A DNA stretch of 64,000 nt from Pseudobacteriovorax antillogorgiicola (GTDB lineage Bacteria; Bdellovibrionota_B; Oligoflexia; Oligoflexales; Oligoflexaceae), in contig NZ_FWZT01000004.1 in assembly GCF_900177345.1 (NCBI RefSeq), forward strand, positions 1 to 64,000, in the 5' to 3' direction. The translations under genes and the position numbers were made by a program. Under the pieces are notes generated by a model. The model had not been told where the DNA came from, searched no databases, and saw only the letters and a list, made by a program, of their open reading frames with translations. Below are positions 52,758 to 60,971 of this stretch, one piece after another. Within the stretch, counting starts at the first letter, position 1; every line of letters begins with the position of its first letter.

Positions 52758-53579
52758 TTAGTATTCCCAAAGAAAGCTATCAAGGTGGCTGCGGAGCTGG
52801 CCGGCGTTCTTGAATTTTTTGTTGATTAGCGAAGTTTTGAGGCCGCAGCAGATTCCCTTGATCTCAGGGCCCACTTCGCTGTAGCGATCGCGCCCCCCCA
52901 CCATGTCGTAGAGAACTCTTACTAAGTCTACCACATCCTGTCGAACATTCTTGGATCGGCTGTCTTTCCAATCGAACGAATCGATTAGCTTAATGTGGAA
53001 ATGGATGCCTTGGCGTCTGATAAGAATATTATCGGTGTGAAGGTCGCCATGGTACTCGCCGGCTTGGTGGACCGGTTCTAAGCCGGAGCAAATCTCCCAA
53101 AGGATGCTCAGGGCTTCGTATGATTCTAATGAGTTATCACGATTTTTAATGTAATCAGTAAGAATTTGACCCTCGATAAACTCGGATACCAAGCAGGTGA
53201 CATCGTGGCCTTGCAGTTTCACTCGTTCCTGGTGGAGATACTGGACCAGGATATGGTGGTGGCGATTGCGATGAAGTTTTTTGGCAAAGTTATTGGCTCG
53301 GCGATTCTTAACATTCCGCTCTGGGTAGAAAAATTTTGCAGCCCGCTCAATGCCAGTCTGCAGTTCCTCCACGAGGTAAACCTCGCCCTCCCAGCCAACC
53401 CCAAGGAGGCTGTTAACCTGGTATTTACCGGCAATAGTGCGGCCCGTGGGGATATCAAATCTTTCTGACAATCGCTCGCCTCCTTTTGGATCATCAAGTT
53501 CACGAATCATAGCAAGAATCCGGCCGGATGATAATCCCCTTCTTCGATCGAGACGGCTTTCTAAGCTGTGTGCCTTCAA
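52758..53579 (-). CDS. Atypical Ser/Thr protein kinase
   Basis: A cytoplasmic Hanks-like kinase of 273 residues with no membrane segment. The Gly loop is LLGVGWEGEVYLV, the Lys is K82 (ERAAKFF), and the catalytic loop reads YHGDLHTDNILI where eukaryotic-like kinases have H-R-D. The metal-binding motif reads LIDSFDW in place of D-F-G. H-G-D loops occur in aminoglycoside-kinase-like and other atypical kinases. The start TTG 53579 is uncertain; ATG 53510 is an alternative. It is followed by the PP2C gene. Confidence 0.78.
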   Translation of the reverse strand: MKAHSLESRLDRRRGLSSGRILAMIRELDDPKGGERLSERFDIPTGRTIAGKYQVNSLLGVGWEGEVYLVEELQTGIERAAKFFYPERNVKNRRANNFAKKLHRNRHHHILVQYLHQERVKLQGHDVTCLVSEFIEGQILTDYIKNRDNSLESYEALSILWEICSGLEPVHQAGEYHGDLHTDNILIRRQGIHFHIKLIDSFDWKDSRSKNVRQDVVDLVRVLYDMVGGRDRYSEVGPEIKGICCGLKTSLINKKFKNAGQLRSHLDSFLWEY

Positions 53580-53775
53580 TAACTAGTTTGGAACTAGCCA
53601 AGCTGTCAGTGAATTCCTGTTGCAGGAGCGGCGTATAGCCTGTTGCCAGAGAAAGCAACTGCTAGGGAGAACATTGAAGTATTATGCTACAGTAGTGGAG
53701 TAAAACTAGCCGCCTCCAGTGAGGCTAACCTGCTATTTTTTGTTCTAATGGTGACACGGCACTGGGCTTTTAGGT
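53580..53775. other. Intergenic stretch before the sigma-54-like promoter
   Basis: No gene is seen on either strand. The block holds the upstream region of the minus-strand kinase gene. Confidence 0.5.
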
Positions 53776-53791
53776 TGGCACGCTATCTGCT
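53776..53791 (+). promoter_or_regulatory. Sigma-54 (RpoN)-type promoter
   Basis: TTGGCACG-ctat-CTGCT fits the -24/-12 consensus (YTGGCACG-RNNN-TTGCW) with only two mismatches. The spacing of GG (53777-53778) and GC (53889 minus 100, i.e. 53789-53790) is exactly right. Transcription would start near 53802. No enhancer-binding activator gene is next to it. Confidence 0.7.
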
Positions 53792-53801
53792 TCTCAATCT
53801 G

Positions 53802-53912
53802 TGGCAGGTTGGGATGAATGCGTCAATTTGATCATCTTGTCAGTATAAGTGGCGAAAGGTTTGCCTTTGTTGTCTTGTCCCTACGGGGCCTTCGCTCTGT
53901 GGGGTTTTTTTT
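53802..53912 (+). ncRNA. Candidate sigma-54-driven small transcript or attenuated leader
   Basis: The stretch runs from the predicted start of the sigma-54-type promoter to the T-run of a terminator, about 110 nt. It contains a small hairpin AAAGG-tttg-CCTTT and no long open frame. It could be a stand-alone small RNA. Alternatively it is the leader of the interrupted ORF at 53922. Confidence 0.45.
53879..53912 (+). terminator. Rho-independent terminator with an eight-T tail
   Basis: CCCTACGGGG pairs with CTCTGTGGGG (ten pairs, three of them G-U, loop ccttcg). Eight T's follow immediately (53905-53912). It is the best T-run terminator in the window. Confidence 0.75.
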
Positions 53913-53921
53913 GAGGTGGCG

Positions 53922-54152
53922 ATGCGAGCAGATATTAACATCATCATGTCAGACCCAAGTCTGGCAGCCTTTGTGAAGCAATGAGTCGGCTGGCTAAGCA
54001 AGCTAAGAAAATCAGATCTAGCCGATTTTCTAGAAGAAGCTTGGGTCAATGATAAACACATGTTGGTAGCAGATTGCTTGAAAGAGCTTTTTCCCGACTA
54101 TCAGTTTAGTATCGAGCAATGTCTAAGCGAGATCGAACTCCAGGAAGCCTAG
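53922..54152 (+). pseudogene. Short ORF interrupted by an in-frame TGA
   Basis: ATG 53922 has a Shine-Dalgarno GAGG five bases upstream. The frame reads MRADINIIMSDPSLAAFVKQ, then TGA (53982-53984), then continues in the same frame with GWLSKLRKSDLADFLEEAW and LVADCLKELFPDYQFSIEQ to the TAG at 54150. The second half is long and charged for chance DNA. One nonsense mutation in a roughly 76-codon gene is the simplest explanation. No family is recognised. Confidence 0.5.
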
Positions 54153-54153
54153 T

Positions 54154-54231
54154 GCCTAGTCGATCGGCGATGTTGACTTTGTCACTCGCTCGCTCCTTAT
54201 CGCCTAGCGGAGAATTTCAACTTGACTAGGC
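54154..54231. repeat. Inverted repeat GCCTAGTC / GACTAGGC
   Basis: An 8-bp perfect dyad, with the arms at 54154-54161 and 54224-54231. A related CGCCTAGCG lies between them. It is downstream of the interrupted ORF and of the convergent HPt/REC gene. Confidence 0.5.
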
Positions 54232-54275
54232 GCTAGGTTGAAGTCGGGCTCCCTGTGTCGCTGCTGAAGTTTGGC

Positions 54276-55280
54276 TTATATTGACTTTTTGAGTTCCAAA
54301 ATCTCTTGGAATTCTTCCATAAGGTCTTCGTTCAACTCATTTTCTCTATGATTTACCAGGATGGGGCTAACCCTTTCGATCTGGTATCCCATATAGGAAA
54401 TGCTCATGTCGAGGAGCCTTTGAGCCCGATATCGCTTTACATTGTGCTTACACATTTCAACCAGTTGATCGCTCTTAAACGGCTTTGCCATGACCCCAGA
54501 AACGCCTTTGCTCAAGGCATCAATGCAGGTTTCCGTGGTGAGGTAGCCGCTTACTAAAATGACTGGTAGGTAAGGTCGGTGCTCATGGACCTTGTCGAGA
54601 AGCTGAAGCCCATCGATACCGTCCATCTTGATATCGGAAATGATAATATCAGGGTGGACTTCAGCCATTTTCACCAGAGCATCATTCGCATACTCAAATT
54701 CTAAGACATCGAATCCTGCTCGTTTGAGCTTGCGACTCAAGCTTTTTCGGATTAGCTCCTCGTCCTCTACCACAAATGCGAGTCCATAAGGGAACTTTGC
54801 CCGATGGATCATCTCATTGGCAATCCTCTCGCGGGCTTGCTGCACCATGGGCACTGCCTTGGACTCTTTGGAGCTTTCCGTAGCCTGCTGCTCCCTAGCG
54901 AGCGTGGAGTCTTTGCCAGGTGTTTGGCTAAGATCGTGACGGATGCCATCGATTTTTACCAATAGACTATCGGCGAGATCTTTGGAGAGGTAGCCGAGGT
55001 TAACGTTTTCATACAGAAGCTCTTCGACATGCCGCACTTTTTTTGCAATCTCTGTTAACCCTAAGAACTGCACTTCTGTAGAAAGAACATGAAGGTTTCG
55101 CAAGCAAGATCGCATATTCACAGGAAAGTCTTGGCCTTCTTCCATTCGAAGTAAGAAAATTTCAATCTGGTTTAAGGCTTCCAAGAACTCCGGTTGGAAA
55201 AAACTCCAGTCTTCCATAAGAACGGTCCGATCGATCAAACATGATACTATACAAACATTATTGTAGTCGTAACGCCGCAC
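54276..55280 (-). CDS. HPt-like plus REC protein, divergent from the LOV kinase
   Basis: The N-terminal about 120 residues resemble an HPt domain with a His in LRNLHVLSTEVQFLGL, followed by the helix KKVRHVEELLY. The Lys-Gly after the His that most HPt domains carry is changed, so the domain may be weak. The receiver (about residues 165-285) has VVEDEELI, phospho-Asp in IISDIKMDG, Ser in LVSGYL and Lys in MAKPFK. A C-terminal tail of about 45 residues is helical. The start could be GTG 55280 or ATG 55217. The divergent kinase is the likely donor. Confidence 0.8.
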   Translation of the reverse strand: MRRYDYNNVCIVSCLIDRTVLMEDWSFFQPEFLEALNQIEIFLLRMEEGQDFPVNMRSCLRNLHVLSTEVQFLGLTEIAKKVRHVEELLYENVNLGYLSKDLADSLLVKIDGIRHDLSQTPGKDSTLAREQQATESSKESKAVPMVQQARERIANEMIHRAKFPYGLAFVVEDEELIRKSLSRKLKRAGFDVLEFEYANDALVKMAEVHPDIIISDIKMDGIDGLQLLDKVHEHRPYLPVILVSGYLTTETCIDALSKGVSGVMAKPFKSDQLVEMCKHNVKRYRAQRLLDMSISYMGYQIERVSPILVNHRENELNEDLMEEFQEILELKKSI

Positions 55281-55296
55281 GAATCATAGGATATGC

Positions 55297-57141
55297 ATGA
55301 ATATTAGCAGTGAGTCTTTGTATCACATGATCGATCACTTGCCTGTAGGGGTTGTCGTTAGTGATGTATCGCGAGAAGACGAACCCATTCTATACGTGAA
55401 CCAAGCATTTACTACGATTACTGGCTTTGAACCTTCTGAAGTGTTAGGACGAAAGTGTAACTTTCTACAAGGAGAAAGCACAGACAATCAAACAGTGGCC
55501 AAAATTCGTAACAGCATAGACAATGGCACACCCATATCTATTGATATTCTGAACTATCGCAGGGATGGTCGAAGTTTTTGGAATCGCTTATCCCTCTTTC
55601 CCCTGAGGCAGGAGTCTAAGCAGCTGTTCGCGGGATTCATTCAACCCATCCAAGCACCTCATGAAGCGGGAGCCCCTCAGTCTCAATCTCTCCAGGATTT
55701 ATTGTTTCGCTATAGCGATGATGCGGTTCTGCTAAGAGATACTGAGGGCAGGGTATTGGAATGCAATCAAGCGGCTGTGACAACTCTGGGCTTTACCCTT
55801 GCTGAACTTCAAAGTTCTCCCCAGACACAAGTTATGTTTCCTGCCCATCGAAGCCGCGAAAACAAAGAGCTACTCGATGCTGTGAAGCGCGGCGAGACAG
55901 TTTCTGGAGTTCGTACGGAGCGGATGTGTGGGTCTCAAAATATGATCCAGGTTAAACTTAGCTGCGCCCCGATCTGGAACTCTGAAGGTCAGGTCTCGCG
56001 AATTCTTGAAATATACCAAGACATGACAGTTGTGGCTCGCCTGAAGGCCGAGAACGCCCTCTTAAAGAGTATTGTTCGCTTCTCGGAAGATGGGATTATT
56101 AGCCTTGATTTGAGCTATCGGGTGACCCGCTGGAACCAAGGGGCGACGCAAATATTTTCCTTCGAAGAAGGGGAAGTACTTGGTAAAAACTATCTTAGTT
56201 TTTTGGTCCCCCAAGATGATCAGGAACAAACTCTCGCCAGCTTTCAAACCATTCTTCATGATATTAAGGTTGAACCCCAAAAAACCATGAGACTTGATAA
56301 AGGCGGCGAATCGATACCCGTTTTAATTTCAAAGTACCCTATCAAAGATGATTTGGGGTTTATCACGGGTTTTGTCCTAGTGATTCGAAATCTAACAGAG
56401 AGCATCCTCTATCAAAGAGCCTTACAGGAAAAAAACGCCACAATTTTTCACAATGAGAAGCTCGCCAGTCTCGGACAGATGGCTGCGACCATTGCCCATG
56501 AGATTAATAACCCACTGCAAATCATCAGTGCCCTGAGCGAGGACCTTCAAGATCTTACAGAAGGTGTTCCCGAGGACGATCGTAAGGAATATGAAACTCT
56601 TCTGAGTCATATCGAATCTGTCGTGTTTCGTACATCTAAGATTATCAGCAGCCTTTTACTCTATTCCCGTGATGGATCCCTTGATAACATTGCAAGCCAT
56701 GATATTAATGGTATTGTCAAGGACACCTGCGAATTCTGTGAGTGGCGCTTCAAACGTAGTAACGTTCTCTTCATTGTGAAGGTTCAGGATGAGGTCATGA
56801 GGGTCCGCTGCCGACCCCTTGAGTTGTCGCAGGTCATCATTAATCTAGTCAACAATGCTTTTGATGCGATTAAAGATACCGATGCCGCTTGGGTGAAGGT
56901 CATGGTTCATCAACAAGGGCCATCTGTAGTGGTCTCGATTGTAGATTCAGGTAAGGGCATCAGCGATGAGATTGCCGAGCATATCTTCGACCCCTTTTTT
57001 ACCACCAAACCAGGAGGGCAAGGTACAGGCATTGGTCTTGGCTTTGCGAAAAAAGTTCTTGAAGCCTACGGCGCGGAATTGAAGTTGCTTCGCAATGGTG
57101 AGAATACCCAATTTGATATCATCTTGCCTTTAGTGTCATAG
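55297..57141 (+). CDS. LOV-type (blue-light) PAS histidine kinase
   Basis: The N-terminal PAS domain (about 10-120) carries the LOV hallmark: GRKCNFLQ, with the flavin-reactive cysteine C54 and Q58. Also present are R71, N86 (ILNYRRDG), N96 (FWN) and Q116. The distances from the Cys to both Asn residues (32 and 42) equal those in phototropin LOV2. One residue after the Cys is Asn rather than Arg. Two further PAS domains (about 130-250 and 255-375), HisKA with IAHEINNPLQ, and a HATPase (NLVNNAFDAI, DSGKGIS, GTGIGLGFAKK) follow. No membrane segment. Light input is inferred from the residues. Confidence 0.88.
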   Translation: MNISSESLYHMIDHLPVGVVVSDVSREDEPILYVNQAFTTITGFEPSEVLGRKCNFLQGESTDNQTVAKIRNSIDNGTPISIDILNYRRDGRSFWNRLSLFPLRQESKQLFAGFIQPIQAPHEAGAPQSQSLQDLLFRYSDDAVLLRDTEGRVLECNQAAVTTLGFTLAELQSSPQTQVMFPAHRSRENKELLDAVKRGETVSGVRTERMCGSQNMIQVKLSCAPIWNSEGQVSRILEIYQDMTVVARLKAENALLKSIVRFSEDGIISLDLSYRVTRWNQGATQIFSFEEGEVLGKNYLSFLVPQDDQEQTLASFQTILHDIKVEPQKTMRLDKGGESIPVLISKYPIKDDLGFITGFVLVIRNLTESILYQRALQEKNATIFHNEKLASLGQMAATIAHEINNPLQIISALSEDLQDLTEGVPEDDRKEYETLLSHIESVVFRTSKIISSLLLYSRDGSLDNIASHDINGIVKDTCEFCEWRFKRSNVLFIVKVQDEVMRVRCRPLELSQVIINLVNNAFDAIKDTDAAWVKVMVHQQGPSVVVSIVDSGKGISDEIAEHIFDPFFTTKPGGQGTGIGLGFAKKVLEAYGAELKLLRNGENTQFDIILPLVS

Positions 57142-57175
57142 GGACAAATGGTTACTTGTCCCGATGGTCCTTTTT
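57141..57175 (+). terminator. Terminator of the LOV kinase gene
   Basis: GGGACAA-atggttac-TTGTCCC, then gatggtcctttttt. The stem starts at the last base of the stop codon. Confidence 0.65.
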
Positions 57176-57295
57176 TGGGGCATTGCCTTGATGAGCATGG
57201 TTTCGAAGTGAAGTTTGAAGTCAGGCTACCCTGTGTAGTCCGTATGAGTAGCTAAAATCCTATATATTATCCAGTGAAATTTTGCCGTGGTGGTT

Positions 57296-58183
57296 CTAAC
57301 AGCGGCTGGCGGGTGCTTCCAGCTCACCACTCGACACCATGAGTGCCATGTCCTCTTCTTCGTCGTCTTCACAGGGCGCGCTAGCTGATATGGGTCGTAG
57401 AGCTTGCTCGGCCTTCACGCATAGTGCGGCGACCTCGTCTCGAATCCGATAGGAAAGGCCTCGTAGATCATTAAGATCAGATGGCTGAATGTCGATTTCT
57501 CGTAATTGCATCGAAATGATGATGCTTTTGCGTTTTAAGACCATCCATAGATGGGGAGCTAGGGTCATATTATCAATCCAGGCTAGCTTCTCGTGATCTT
57601 GGTAGCGGATACCAGCTGCAATCACTCGAACACCCGGGTCTCGCAGGGTTAAAAGGTGCCCAGCCTTCCAGTTTTTAAGGTCTGGAACCAGCTTATCTGT
57701 GGTTGTGCCCTCTGGGAAAAGACAATAGCACATACTGTTGATTCCCCGCTGAAGGGCTCTCACGCAGCGAACACGCTGCCAGACATCTTCCCGTTGCACG
57801 AAGATCGTGTGCATACGAGCTATGAGAGGACCGATCAGAGGCCACCGACCGACTTCTTCCTTGGCAATAAAAGCCATGGGGTGTAGAACAGAAAGAGCTA
57901 TAATATCTAAATAGTTGACGTGGTTCCCGAGAAACAGAATTCTGGTGTCGCTCAGGGGCTCCTTGGCTTCGATCGTGGTTTCTAAGCGAATTCCAGTTGT
58001 TTTTACAAGGGCTTTAAAAATCAAGCCTTTTAGCCTCACACGAAGCACCCCTTCCTTCCACCAGGTAGGTTTAAACAGACGTAAACCTACATCAAGGAAG
58101 CTTAGGACGAGATGGACTCCAAACAGCGCGAGGCAACTTAGAATGACGAGTAAGAGACGATACAATCCTCGAATCGTGGCCAC
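57296..58183 (-). CDS. PlsC-family 1-acyl-glycerol-3-phosphate acyltransferase
   Basis: A membrane-bound acyltransferase for phospholipid or ornithine-lipid synthesis. GTG 58183, preceded by AAGGAG, is a better start than TTG 58234. An N-terminal membrane helix (LYRLLLVILSCLALFGVHLVL) is followed by block I NHVNYLD (H-x4-D), block II FVQRED and block III FPEGTTT. Length fits the family. The last 25 residues are acidic (EDDEEEDM). The divergent gene at 58510 encodes a GNAT of the OlsB/hemolysin type. Together they could make a lyso-lipid and acylate it (OlsB-OlsA logic), which is inferred. Confidence 0.88.
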   Translation of the reverse strand: MATIRGLYRLLLVILSCLALFGVHLVLSFLDVGLRLFKPTWWKEGVLRVRLKGLIFKALVKTTGIRLETTIEAKEPLSDTRILFLGNHVNYLDIIALSVLHPMAFIAKEEVGRWPLIGPLIARMHTIFVQREDVWQRVRCVRALQRGINSMCYCLFPEGTTTDKLVPDLKNWKAGHLLTLRDPGVRVIAAGIRYQDHEKLAWIDNMTLAPHLWMVLKRKSIIISMQLREIDIQPSDLNDLRGLSYRIRDEVAALCVKAEQALRPISASAPCEDDEEEDMALMVSSGELEAPASRC

Positions 58184-58420
58184 CTTGATCTCCTTAAGTA
58201 ATAACAACAACGCCAAGCTTAACTTTATTGACAAGGCTGCGTCAGCAAATAATTTTCAAGTTTATAGAGTCTTCATATTCCCTTAAATTACTACTAGCAT
58301 GGTAGGCTAGGAAAGCAACCTAGCCCCCTTGACAGGCGCTGAAAACAGGTTAAAGTGACACGATTGGATGGCATACAGTGTAGAAGGAAAAAAAACGACT
58401 TAAGTTTAATCTTTAGTTTA

Positions 58421-58449
58421 TTTACACTTTAAATAGACTTCAAATAAAT
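58421..58449 (+). promoter_or_regulatory. Possible sigma-70-type promoter of the GNAT gene
   Basis: TTTACA (58421-58426) and ATAAAT (58444-58449) are separated by 17 bp, in AT-rich DNA about 60 bp before the start. The -10 match is poor. Confidence 0.3.
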
Positions 58450-58509
58450 CAGTATGATTGATTAGTGAGCTATTCCTTATACATTTTTTCACCAGCGTTG
58501 GAGACCTAA

Positions 58510-59349
58510 GTGTACTACGAAAGTAATGCGTGTTCCGTTCCGGTATCCATGGCAGAACAAGCAAATAAGAGTTTGCCGCAGTCTTGGCAAGCCAAACTAC
58601 CTTTCGAGATTCAGCAATCCTCTTATACGATCAAGACGGCGAACAGCAAAGCAGAGTTCGACAAAGTCTTGGAGTTGAGGCGCGAGGTCTTCCTAAGCGA
58701 GTTTGCCAGCCACGATATTTCTGATCAAAGTGATTTTGAAGCCTTCGACCTTGATGCTGACTTTCTCATCATCATGCAAGGTGAGGAGGTCATTGCCAGC
58801 TATCGCCTGATTTACTCCGATTATTCTAAGAATTTCTACTCAGCTTCAGAATTCGACATTAAGCCCTTCCTTAAGAACTCGTCACGAACGTTGGAGCTTT
58901 CAAGGGCCTGTGTGAAAAAAGGTAAACGAGCAGGAATCGCATTGCACTTGCTCTGGCGAGGAATAGCCGAATACATGACCCGCTCGGGGGCTCAATTTCT
59001 GTTTGGGTGCAGTAGCGTTCAGAGTTTGGATCTGCAAGAGATTGTTAATATCTACAGATTTCTTAAGCAGGAAGGGGTACTGTCTGATGAATTTGACATA
59101 TGCCCCCATGCCAACTACCATTTAATTAAGGTAGAAGGTATGTTGACTGGCAAGCAATCGGAACCTGAGGTGGTTGACTCCAGTTTGATACCGCCGCTGC
59201 TCTTGGGCTATATCAAGGCCGGAGCTAAAATCTATGGTGCCCCAGCTGTTGATCTACGCTTTGGGTGCATTGACTTTTTCACAGTCCTAGATTTTGAGCG
59301 TCTATCGAAGTCCTTTCTAAGGAAGTACATACAACGACAAATTCAGTAG
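58510..59349 (+). CDS. GNAT acyltransferase of the OlsB / putative-hemolysin type
   Basis: GTG start with GGAG at proper distance. The fold is the autoinducer-synthase-like acyltransferase (Acetyltransf_5 / COG3176 type): VLELRREVFLSEF, EAFDLDADFLIIMQ, VIASYRLIYSD and LELSRACVKKGKRAG. In ornithine-lipid bacteria OlsB adds the first 3-hydroxy-acyl chain to ornithine. Similar proteins make N-acyl amino acids or N-acyl-homoserine lactones. The divergent PlsC-like gene would supply the second step. The exact amine substrate is not visible. The next gene starts 9 bp later. Confidence 0.75.
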   Translation: MYYESNACSVPVSMAEQANKSLPQSWQAKLPFEIQQSSYTIKTANSKAEFDKVLELRREVFLSEFASHDISDQSDFEAFDLDADFLIIMQGEEVIASYRLIYSDYSKNFYSASEFDIKPFLKNSSRTLELSRACVKKGKRAGIALHLLWRGIAEYMTRSGAQFLFGCSSVQSLDLQEIVNIYRFLKQEGVLSDEFDICPHANYHLIKVEGMLTGKQSEPEVVDSSLIPPLLLGYIKAGAKIYGAPAVDLRFGCIDFFTVLDFERLSKSFLRKYIQRQIQ

Positions 59350-59358
59350 GGCAAATCA

Positions 59359-60402
59359 TTGAGCGCGGAATTTAGTTACTTCCCAGAGCTAAGAGATATT
59401 TACGAATGCGCACAGAATCTCAACGGGGTAGGCGAATTCTGCGAGGAGGCTTGGGTTTCCTATAAGAAATACAAGTTTCCCCTTTTGTCGTTTCGCTTCG
59501 GTTCTGAAGATAAGAACGTTCCTAAGCTGGTTCTTGTGGGCGGAGTTCACGGTTTGGAGAAGGTGGGTACCCATGTGGTGACCTCCTATCTGCAAACTTT
59601 GATCCGACTTCTAAAGTGGGATCAGTCGGTGCGGGCAATTCTTGATAAATGTCAGCTTCACATCTACCCTCTTGCAAATCCAGTGGGTATGTATCGTCGT
59701 ACCAGATCCAATGGTAATGGTGTCGATATCATGCGCAACGCCCCGATAGATGCTCGCAAAACCAGCTTGCCATTTGTAAGTGGTCATCGTGTGTCTCCCA
59801 AGATTCCTTGGTATCGTGGCGAGGAGGGCGAAGCTATGGAGTTGGAAACTCAAGTCCTATGCGATTATGTGAGGCGTTATACCTTCGATTCAGATCTTGC
59901 AGTAGTACTCGATGTCCATTCGGGCTTTGGCTTGATCGACCGCCTCTGGTTTCCATTTGCCTTTTCTGAAACTGTTTTCCCAGATGCCCATAAGGTCCTT
60001 GCACTTAAGCGCTTGCTCGACCATAGTTACCCTAATCATATCTATACTGTCGAACCTCAAAATATCCACTACATGGCCCATGGGGATGTCTGGGACTACA
60101 TGTATTTTGAGCATCGTAAGTATTGCAAGGATCAAGATCGGGTTTTTGTACCTCTTTGCTTAGAGATGGGGTCATGGCATTGGATTCGAAAAAACCCTAG
60201 GCAGGTCTTCTCTGCGCTAGGAATTTTTAATCCAGTTTTACCTCACCGGTTGAAACGCACCCAGCGCCGACACCTACTGCTGTTTGATTTTCTTTTGAAG
60301 GCTGTGAATTCCGGGGATTCATGGGCGAACCTCACGCCTGGTCAGAAAATTCACTTACAGAAAAAAGCAACTCATATTTGGTATCGCTCACAGGCAAGCT
60401 AA
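59359..60402 (+). CDS. M14-type zinc carboxypeptidase-like protein
   Basis: TTG start with a weak GGGC. Zinc ligands are seen in GGVHGLEKVG (H-x-x-E) and LDVHSGFG (third His). The substrate/catalytic region is NGNGVDIMRNAP and the general-base Glu lies in CLEMGS. There is no signal peptide, so the protein is cytoplasmic. It may trim peptides or cleave amide-linked groups, such as those in the lipid next door (inference). It is 9 bp after the GNAT gene and 15 bp before the REC gene. Confidence 0.78.
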   Translation: MSAEFSYFPELRDIYECAQNLNGVGEFCEEAWVSYKKYKFPLLSFRFGSEDKNVPKLVLVGGVHGLEKVGTHVVTSYLQTLIRLLKWDQSVRAILDKCQLHIYPLANPVGMYRRTRSNGNGVDIMRNAPIDARKTSLPFVSGHRVSPKIPWYRGEEGEAMELETQVLCDYVRRYTFDSDLAVVLDVHSGFGLIDRLWFPFAFSETVFPDAHKVLALKRLLDHSYPNHIYTVEPQNIHYMAHGDVWDYMYFEHRKYCKDQDRVFVPLCLEMGSWHWIRKNPRQVFSALGIFNPVLPHRLKRTQRRHLLLFDFLLKAVNSGDSWANLTPGQKIHLQKKATHIWYRSQAS

Positions 60403-60417
60403 AGGAAGGGGCCTTTG

Positions 60418-60831
60418 ATGGAACTTAAGGTTCTAATCGTCGATGACGACGAAGATGTTCGCGAATATACGCAGGATATCATTTCTCAGTGGAAAGGCTT
60501 AGGGTTAGATGTGACCTTTGCCTTCCGATCTGCTATTGATGGCTTGGATGGTATGAATAAGCTTCATGAAGAGCCATTCGATCTGGTCATAGCGGACATG
60601 AAGATGCCTCGGATGACGGGAGTTCAAATGGTTACAGCTTTGCGGTCCAATCCAGGGCCCAATCAGCAGGTGCCAATCATTGTGGTTTCTGGGTATGCAG
60701 ATTCTTACTCCGAGGCAATTAAGACCGATGCATGGAGTCATGTCTTCACTCTTGATAAGCCCCTTGAGCAAGATCGCTTCCATCGCGTGATCACATTCGC
60801 GGTGGGGCAAAAGATGAGACAAGGGGCCTGA
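60418..60831 (+). CDS. Stand-alone REC protein
   Basis: ATG 60418 follows aaaggaaggggcc. A receiver of about 137 residues with VDDDEDVREY, phospho-Asp in VIADMKMPRMTG, switch Ser in VVSGYA and Lys in TLDKPLEQ. It has no output domain and resembles the REC at 14633. It ends the GNAT - peptidase - REC cluster and may connect it to one of the kinases. Confidence 0.87.
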   Translation: MELKVLIVDDDEDVREYTQDIISQWKGLGLDVTFAFRSAIDGLDGMNKLHEEPFDLVIADMKMPRMTGVQMVTALRSNPGPNQQVPIIVVSGYADSYSEAIKTDAWSHVFTLDKPLEQDRFHRVITFAVGQKMRQGA

Positions 60832-60971
60832 GCCCACCAAAGGTCTGAGCATTTTCGAAAGTCATTGATATAATTAGATGATGCTTATATGTTCTAAGGT
60901 TTACCACCAATTAGTACGATAGTCTGCCCGTGAATAAGACTTGTGTGAGATGTTTCGAAGGGAGACGATCG

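Noticed and set aside
53982-53984. Selenocysteine codon
   Set aside because: No stem-loop of the SECIS type is evident after the TGA and no selenoprotein family is recognised.
53840-54061. Minus-strand ORF of 73 residues
   Set aside because: It runs opposite to the terminator and to the plus-strand frame, without ribosome binding site or domain.
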